Below, piece after piece: positions 1 to 3,545 of a stretch of DNA of 5,509 bases. The translations under genes and the position numbers were made by a program. This stretch comes from Candidatus Krumholzibacteriia bacterium (GTDB lineage: Bacteria > Krumholzibacteriota > Krumholzibacteriia > LZORAL124-64-63). Below the pieces are notes generated by a model. The model worked only from the letters and a program-made list of their open reading frames with translations. It was not told the origin of the DNA and ran no database searches. The stretch is taken from assembly GCA_030643455.1 (NCBI GenBank), contig DAOWLV010000247.1:1-5509 (forward strand). The letters are read 5' to 3'. The first letter of the stretch is position 1. Each line of letters begins with the position of its first letter.

Positions 1-936
1 CTCCTCGACCGGCTGAACATCGTGGAGATCGCCTCCATCATCGAAAGCAGCGGCCAACGCCTGACGGGATTCATGAACGACGCCATCCAGATGACGACCA
101 TCCAGTCCCGGAATCTGCACCTGGACCTGCAGGCGGTGCCCGTCGCCAGTTTCGTGGAAATCGGGTTGTGCGGAATCCGTGAACGCGCCCACCTGCGAGG
201 CATCACCGTGACCAACGAACTGGAGGAGGGGGCCGACTGGACGGTTCTCTGCGACCAGAAGATCCTGAAGGTGGCCTTCGAGAAAATTCTCAATAACGCA
301 GTGGTCCATAATTTCGAGGGCGGACAGATCGTGATCCGCGAAGCCCAAAAGGTGCCGGGTCAGGACCTGTCCGACTGCCCGGTCGATCCCGAGGGAGAGT
401 GCGTACTGAAGGGCCAGGCCTCTTTCCGCCACTGGGAGCACGAGAAGATAACCTGGCGGTTGATCGAGATTTTCAATACGGGTGATCCCATTCCCGAGGA
501 CCGACGCGAGGCCCTTTTCGGAAAGTTCGAACTGGTAGGCAGGATCGAGCACCATCAGAAGGGTTCCGGGCTCAGTATGCCGATCGCCAGCTCAGCGGTA
601 AAAAACCATGGTGGCAGCATCATGATCCATACGGACCCGAAGCTGGGAAATTCCTTTTTCCTGCTGCTGCCCACCCTGCGAAGCGGGGCGGTGGCCAATC
701 CAGGCCTGAATGGCGGGCCGGATCAGTTGCTATCGGACCAGGTGGCCGAGAGTTTCGGCGGCCGAACCGGGGACAAAAAGATCGGCCAGATGGCTGACGC
801 CTCCCGGTTCGAGATTGAATTCGACGACGCGGGCTCCAGCCTGGCGAGCGGTTCCGACCAGTCCGGCGGCGGGGTAGACGGCACCGGCAGTGCCGACCAC
901 GAGGAAGAGGTCACAATCGGAGGCGGCAGCCGCTGA
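1..936 (+). CDS. Sensor histidine kinase, C-terminal part (5' truncated by window edge)
   Basis: The frame is open from base 1, so the true start and the phospho-accepting His box lie to the left; the GTG at 22 is only an internal valine. The first ~60 visible residues look like the end of a DHp helix hairpin, followed by a HATPase_c domain. Visible landmarks, counting residues from base 1, are the N box with N98-N99-A100, a G1 box 'FNTGDPIPE' around 158-166 (Asn159 stands where many kinases have Asp, a common variant), the F-box 'LFGKF', the G2 box 'GSGLS' at 188-192, and the closing G216 followed by 'FFLLLP'. The family binds ATP, autophosphorylates and passes phosphate to a response regulator; the sensed signal and partner are not visible. 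The domain ends near residue 226 (base ~680), yet the frame continues ~85 residues. The last 68 lie antisense to the sirtuin gene and are Gly/Ser/Asp-rich, unlike a folded domain. The 3' end of the functional protein is therefore uncertain. Confidence 0.85.
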   Translation, partial: LLDRLNIVEIASIIESSGQRLTGFMNDAIQMTTIQSRNLHLDLQAVPVASFVEIGLCGIRERAHLRGITVTNELEEGADWTVLCDQKILKVAFEKILNNAVVHNFEGGQIVIREAQKVPGQDLSDCPVDPEGECVLKGQASFRHWEHEKITWRLIEIFNTGDPIPEDRREALFGKFELVGRIEHHQKGSGLSMPIASSAVKNHGGSIMIHTDPKLGNSFFLLLPTLRSGAVANPGLNGGPDQLLSDQVAESFGGRTGDKKIGQMADASRFEIEFDDAGSSLASGSDQSGGGVDGTGSADHEEEVTIGGGSR

Positions 937-1470
937 GGCCTCGAGAACCTCGGGATCGATTCCCTCACCGAACCAGACCACACCGGGGCGGAGCAATCCG
1001 CCGCATTCGGAACATGCGGGGGGAATGGGGATGGGTACCCTTCGGTCGAGGCATTCGGCGCCGCACTTCATGCAGCGCACCACCCAGATCGAACCATGGA
1101 ATTCCAGCACGTCGGAGCTGCCGGCCAGCTGGTGGAAGCCGTCCACGTTCTGGGTGACGACCAGTACCGGCGCGGTCTTTTCCAGGCGGACAAGGGCCTG
1201 ATGGGCGGCGTTGGGTTCGGCCGCGGCGATGAGGCCGCGGCGCCAGTCGTACCATCGCCAGACGAGTTCGGGATCGCGGGCGAAGGCGCCGGGTGTGGCG
1301 AGATCCTCGGGCCGGTACTGGCTCCACAGGCTGTCCTGTTCTCCCCGGAAGGTGGGGATGCCGCTGGCCGCGGAAATACCCGCTCCCGACAGCACCGTGA
1401 TCCTGGTTTCGGATGTGATTCCATCCCTGATTTGTTCGAGTTCCGCGCGGATGTTCGAATCCATCACCAT
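730..1470 (-). CDS. cobB: NAD-dependent protein deacylase, sirtuin (Sir2/CobB family)
   Basis: Sirtuins remove acyl groups from protein lysines using NAD+, giving nicotinamide and O-acyl-ADP-ribose in the cytoplasm. The 246 residues fit the usual bacterial length, and every hallmark is present in order. These are the NAD-binding GAGIS at 29-33 with SGIPTFRG at 36-43, TQNVDGFH at 106-113, catalytic His125 in 'EFHGS', zinc ligands C133/C136 and C153/C156, 'RPGVVWFGE' at 161-169, 'VVGTAGAVYPAAG' at 191-203, and 'FNLEP' at 218-222. Tyr74 and Arg77 ('YDWR') match the Tyr-x-x-Arg pair that binds acidic acyl groups in E. coli CobB and SIRT5, so desuccinylase/demalonylase activity besides deacetylation is likely (inference). 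Start: a purine-rich AGGGGGG lies 1 nt before the first ATG but 7 nt before the ATG of codon 3 (first base 1464), so the shorter start may be the one used. The gene is divergent from the peptidase gene, and its last 207 nt overlap the converging kinase frame. Confidence 0.96.
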   Translation of the reverse strand: MVMDSNIRAELEQIRDGITSETRITVLSGAGISAASGIPTFRGEQDSLWSQYRPEDLATPGAFARDPELVWRWYDWRRGLIAAAEPNAAHQALVRLEKTAPVLVVTQNVDGFHQLAGSSDVLEFHGSIWVVRCMKCGAECLDRRVPIPIPPACSECGGLLRPGVVWFGEGIDPEVLEASAAAASDCDLFLVVGTAGAVYPAAGLVGTARQAGARVVEFNLEPGGVSHLADLFVPGSAAETLGHLVR

Positions 1471-1492
1471 GCCCCCCTGATCCGGGTCAATC

Positions 1493-1505
1493 CCGGCATT
1501 GCCGG
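1493..1505. repeat. 13-bp palindrome in the divergent promoter region
   Basis: CCGGCA-T-TGCCGG is a perfect inverted repeat with 6-bp arms. It covers the proposed -35 of the rightward peptidase promoter and lies in the 5' leader of the sirtuin transcript. It could be an operator or a small RNA hairpin (5-bp stem, 3-nt loop). No T-run follows on either strand, so it is not a terminator. A palindrome this size is expected about once per few kilobases by chance; its position is the only argument for function. Confidence 0.3.
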
Positions 1506-1527
1506 ATGTGCCTCAAAACCGGATAAT
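1499..1527 (+). promoter_or_regulatory. Candidate sigma70-type promoter for the membrane peptidase gene
   Basis: TTGCCG (1499-1504, 4/6 to TTGACA) and GATAAT (1522-1527, 5/6 to TATAAT) are separated by exactly 17 bp, predicting a transcript start near 1534 and a ~63-nt leader. The -35 is overlapped by the 1493-1505 palindrome. Assigned by eye from consensus only. Confidence 0.4.
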
Positions 1528-1536
1528 GAATGATAC

Positions 1537-1559
1537 GGGCTGGAGCATACTCCCAGCCC
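1537..1559. repeat. Inverted repeat (hairpin) between the divergent genes
   Basis: GGGCTGG (1537-1543) is complementary to CCAGCCC (1553-1559) around a 9-nt loop. The stem can lengthen by two pairs (AG/CT) if one C is bulged. If the rightward promoter start near 1534 is right, the hairpin would form the very 5' end of the peptidase mRNA, where such structures can protect a transcript. It also covers the -10 proposed for the leftward sirtuin promoter, so it could instead be an operator. No T-run follows, so it is not a terminator. Confidence 0.35.
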
Positions 1560-1572
1560 CCGTACTCGACAA
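1544..1572 (-). promoter_or_regulatory. Candidate sigma70-type promoter for the sirtuin gene
   Basis: Read on the minus strand, TTGTCG (1572-1567, 4/6) and TATGCT (1549-1544, 4/6) are 17 bp apart, placing the start near 1537 with a ~67-nt leader. This overlaps the rightward promoter, so the two genes could compete for polymerase. A second AT-rich candidate (TATCAT on the minus strand near 1535-1530) lacks a matching -35. Confidence 0.3.
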
Positions 1573-1585
1573 CATACCAGAGATT

Positions 1586-1590
1586 GGGAG
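1586..1590 (+). promoter_or_regulatory. Ribosome binding site fixing the TTG start of the peptidase
   Basis: GGGAG is followed by 6 nt and then TTG at 1597. The next in-frame ATG is codon 31 (1687), which would remove the hydrophobic export segment and has no comparable upstream site. This supports the rare TTG start. Confidence 0.6.
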
Positions 1591-1596
1591 ACCCCT

Positions 1597-2535
1597 TTGG
1601 GGTTCATTCAAAAATATTGGAAAAATCCTGCCTGGCGGACCCTGACATTGCTGCTCCTGGCCTTGGCCACGCCTGCCGGGGCCCGAATGCCGGTGGTGGT
1701 TTTCCAGGTGGAATCCAAGGCCGGCCAGGCCGCCGCCAAGCGCTGCCACGAAATCTGGTTGGCCGAAGGCCCCCGGCTGACTGCGGAAATCCTGCCGCAG
1801 GGTTTCCAGGATTCGACAGCCGACACGGTCACCTGCCTGATCCTGGACACCAGTTCCTTCCAGCGCCATTTCGCGGGCAGCCTTCCTGACTGGGGAGTGG
1901 GCGTGGCCTTGCCATCCGGCCGGGCCATCGCCCTGGACTATTCCCGCCTTCCGGCCGTGGGCCGTGGTTTGCGCGAGGTCTTTCTTCACGAGATGGTGCA
2001 CGCGCTCCTGTTCCAGGGCAGCGGGGGCGCCTGGTTGCCCACCTGGCTCCACGAGGGCGCGGCCATGCTCTACTCGGGGGAGTGGAGGTTCTCGGATACC
2101 GTATCGCTGATCCTCGACGGCAGGGTCCCGGATCTGGAGAGACTGCAGGGCCGGTTTCCCGTCCCGCATGACCGGGCCGATCGAGCCTATCGGACCAGCC
2201 TTCTGGCAGTGTCCCGGCTCCGGGAGGGTTATGGGGATGAAATCATTGCCGATCTCGTGCGGGAAACAAAAAAATGTGGGGATTTCTCCGCAGCCTTCAC
2301 CATCGTGACCGGCGAGCAGCTGGAGGATTTCCAGAGGGAATTTTCCGCGGCGATGAAGCTGAAATTCGGCTGGATCCTGTTTATTACCAGATGGCCAGGG
2401 CTCTTTGTCCTGACCGCGTTGATTTTTGCGCTGGGGGCCACCCGGAAGATCATCATCACCCGCCGCCGTCTGGCGGCCATGGAAGATATCCCGGATACCC
2501 CCGATTGGCCCCAAAGGCCCGATTCCAAGGATTAA
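1597..2535 (+). CDS. Exported, membrane-anchored zinc metallopeptidase (peptidase MA-like, gluzincin)
   Basis: The 312-residue protein starts at TTG, supported by GGGAG 6 nt upstream. Residues ~14-29 form a hydrophobic export segment ending in 'ATPAGA', a plausible signal peptidase site. The catalytic core carries 'LHEMVHALL', giving zinc ligands His131 and His135 with the general base Glu132, and 'WLHEGAAMLYSG', where Glu153, 18 residues further on, is the expected third ligand of a gluzincin. This spacing and the 'PTWLHEGAA' motif match the peptidase-MA-like family (Pfam Peptidase_MA_2 style). A transmembrane helix at ~259-280 is followed by an Arg-rich cytoplasmic-type tail (RRR at 289-291) with a Pro/Asp-rich end. 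The catalytic domain should therefore sit outside the inner membrane, tethered at the C-terminus. The substrate is unknown. It stands alone: divergent from the sirtuin and 263 nt before the next gene, with no clear terminator after it. The family call is good; actual peptidase activity is inferred. Confidence 0.85.
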   Translation: MGFIQKYWKNPAWRTLTLLLLALATPAGARMPVVVFQVESKAGQAAAKRCHEIWLAEGPRLTAEILPQGFQDSTADTVTCLILDTSSFQRHFAGSLPDWGVGVALPSGRAIALDYSRLPAVGRGLREVFLHEMVHALLFQGSGGAWLPTWLHEGAAMLYSGEWRFSDTVSLILDGRVPDLERLQGRFPVPHDRADRAYRTSLLAVSRLREGYGDEIIADLVRETKKCGDFSAAFTIVTGEQLEDFQREFSAAMKLKFGWILFITRWPGLFVLTALIFALGATRKIIITRRRLAAMEDIPDTPDWPQRPDSKD

Positions 2536-2607
2536 AACACGAAAGTCATGCAGATTGCCCTTGTGGTGGAGGTAAATTTTATCCCACGGCAAAACTGACC
2601 ATATTTT

Positions 2608-2648
2608 TGTCAAATCCATCTGACTCCCATCACAGAAAGTCCTGACTC
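2608..2648. promoter_or_regulatory. Candidate enhancer (upstream activating) site for the sigma54 promoter
   Basis: CTGACTC occurs at 2620-2626 and again at 2642-2648, 22 bp apart, which is two helical turns. The first copy forms TGTCA-N8-TGAC (2608-2624) and the second forms AGTC-CT-GACT (2638-2647), so each copy has partial dyad symmetry. They lie about 100-140 bp before the predicted transcript start near 2750, the usual distance for enhancer-binding activators of sigma54. The activator is not in the window. Confidence 0.35.
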
Positions 2649-2723
2649 AAACGCTGTTTCAGTGCATTTTTCTGCGGAATCATGGGGAATTAACAGGGGA
2701 AGCTTCAAATTGCGGACACTGAT

Positions 2724-2739
2724 TGGCACCCGGGTTGCA
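2724..2739 (+). promoter_or_regulatory. Sigma54 (RpoN) -24/-12 promoter
   Basis: TGGCAC-N5-TTGCA matches the sigma54 consensus TGGCACG-N4-TTGCW in both core blocks, with the exact spacing between the conserved GG and GC. A T precedes the -24 block, as in the consensus YTGGCAC. The mismatches are confined to the two weakly conserved bases after TGGCAC. The predicted start is near 2750, giving a ~49-nt leader to the GTG at 2799. Sigma54 promoters need an ATP-driven enhancer-binding protein; possible binding repeats are seen upstream. Confidence 0.72.
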
Positions 2740-2798
2740 AGGACTGGCCTGAACTGGGCGATTTATGGGAAATCGCACGGTTTTCCGGAAGGATCGAA

Positions 2799-3446
2799 GT
2801 GAAAACTGCCGCTGCCAACATCCTGTTTTCTGCCTTTATCATGTTGATCCTGACTGGTTCAGCCGCCTTGGCCCAGCACCATGAGGTCCACCTCCACTGG
2901 AGCGCCAGTCCGGTGATCGATGAAGACGGTATCGTCAGGCCCGAAGCCGTGAGTTACGAAGTCTGGCTCAAGCGGGGCGATGAATCGGACCAGCTGGTCG
3001 CCACCGTTCGTGATACGACCTTCAAGTACAATGCCGACCCGGGTATCACCCAACGGATCCGGGTGCGCGGTATCGACAGGAGGGGTTTGAAGTCGGTCAT
3101 GAGCGAATGGTCAGACCCGATCTTTTTCGAAATGACCGGCGAAGTTGTCACCGTTCCGATCGGGGCCCAGCTCAAGTCCAACTATCCCAACCCCTTCAAT
3201 CCCGAGACGCGCATCGTTTATGGTATCCCCGAGGACATCAAATCGACCGACGTGGTGCGCCTGGAAATTTTCACGGTCCAGGGTTACCGCGTGCGGACCC
3301 TCCCGATCGATCGTTCACCGGGTTGGCACGAAGTGGTATGGAACGGCAAGGATGATCGGGGGATGGTCACCTCGACGGGCATGTACGTGACCCGGTTCGT
3401 GGTGGGCAGCAGCGTGAAAACCGGAAAGATGACGATGGTCAAATAG
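2799..3446 (+). CDS. Small secreted protein: Fn3-like domain plus FlgD-Ig-like / type A sorting domain
   Basis: The GTG start is set by GGAAGGA 5 nt upstream. Residues 1-25 are a classic signal peptide (Lys2, hydrophobic core, 'SAALA' before Gln26). Residues ~28-112 resemble a fibronectin type III fold, with 'VHLHWSASP' opening, 'VSYEVWLKRG' mid-domain and 'RIRVRGIDRRGLKSVMSEWSD' spread over 86-106 as the typical closing strands. Residues ~124-215 are a FlgD-Ig-like / type A C-terminal sorting domain, with 'NYPNPFNPETRI' at 128-139, 'LEIFTVQGYRVRTL', 'GWHEVVWNGKDDRG' and the terminal 'KTGKMTMVK'. In Bacteroidetes such C-terminal domains direct export by type IX secretion and surface attachment; in candidate FCB phyla the export route is less certain. 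No catalytic domain is present, so a structural, adhesive or binding role is the most one can infer. It appears monocistronic, with a sigma54 promoter upstream and an intrinsic terminator 51 nt after the stop. Confidence 0.88.
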   Translation: MKTAAANILFSAFIMLILTGSAALAQHHEVHLHWSASPVIDEDGIVRPEAVSYEVWLKRGDESDQLVATVRDTTFKYNADPGITQRIRVRGIDRRGLKSVMSEWSDPIFFEMTGEVVTVPIGAQLKSNYPNPFNPETRIVYGIPEDIKSTDVVRLEIFTVQGYRVRTLPIDRSPGWHEVVWNGKDDRGMVTSTGMYVTRFVVGSSVKTGKMTMVK

Positions 3447-3468
3447 GGCGTCGAAATGGACCCCGCCT

Positions 3469-3496
3469 TTCCCAATCGCGATTGAATTACTATTAT
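3469..3496 (+). promoter_or_regulatory. Candidate promoter for the GreA-like gene, with a 12-bp palindrome
   Basis: TTCCCA (3469-3474, 4/6) and TATTAT (3491-3496, 5/6) are 16 bp apart, predicting a start near 3503. The spacer contains the perfect palindrome CAATCGCGATTG (3473-3484), a possible operator. The predicted start falls inside the left arm of the terminator hairpin, so transcripts from this promoter would not form that terminator. A promoter in this short gap is expected, because the terminator otherwise separates the GreA-like gene from upstream transcription. Confidence 0.4.
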
Positions 3497-3497
3497 T

Positions 3498-3527
3498 GCC
3501 CCTCGTTTCCACAATCGAGGGGCTTTT
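3498..3527 (+). terminator. Rho-independent terminator of the secreted-protein gene
   Basis: GCCCCTCG (3498-3505) pairs perfectly with CGAGGGGC (3516-3523), an 8-bp GC-rich stem with a 10-nt loop, followed directly by TTTT (3524-3527) and an AT-rich stretch. The T-run is only on the plus-strand 3' side, so it serves rightward transcription. The stop codon of the preceding gene ends at 3446, 51 nt earlier. Confidence 0.85.
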
Positions 3528-3545
3528 CATATTTCGAGGCAGAAT

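Larger units (their letters stand above)
2536..2798. other. AT-rich intergenic region with regulatory signals
   Basis: This 263-nt gap is visibly richer in A+T than the flanking genes. It holds T-runs near 2605-2609 and 2666-2671, a CTGACTC direct repeat, and a sigma54-type promoter close to the downstream gene. Short open frames here lack a ribosome binding site or recognisable product. No intrinsic terminator for the preceding peptidase gene, no riboswitch fold and no tRNA was recognised. Confidence 0.7.

Noticed and set aside
681..730. Search for a bidirectional terminator between the converging kinase and sirtuin genes
   Set aside because: Only weak GGCC-rich partial pairings were found, with no T-run on either side, so none is called.
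1096..1533. 145-codon plus-strand open frame inside the sirtuin gene
   Set aside because: Antisense shadow of cobB with no recognisable domain; the minus-strand product has a complete set of sirtuin motifs.
1493..1559. Hairpins considered as terminators
   Set aside because: Neither the 1493-1505 palindrome nor the 1537-1559 inverted repeat is followed by a T-run on either strand, and both lie upstream of the divergent genes rather than after one.
1513..2619. 368-codon open frame on the minus strand
   Set aside because: In register antisense to the metallopeptidase gene, for the same codon-bias reason. The translation is low complexity, and the plus strand encodes an HExxH protein with export and membrane segments.
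2274..2645. 123-codon frame running from inside the peptidase gene into the intergenic region
   Set aside because: Mostly overlaps the real peptidase in another frame, and its translation is His/Pro/Gly-rich with no export or domain signal.
2536..2798. Possible riboswitch, small RNA gene or tRNA in the long intergenic gap
   Set aside because: No conserved riboswitch core, cloverleaf or stable terminator-ended hairpin could be recognised; the sigma54 promoter and repeats account for the visible structure.
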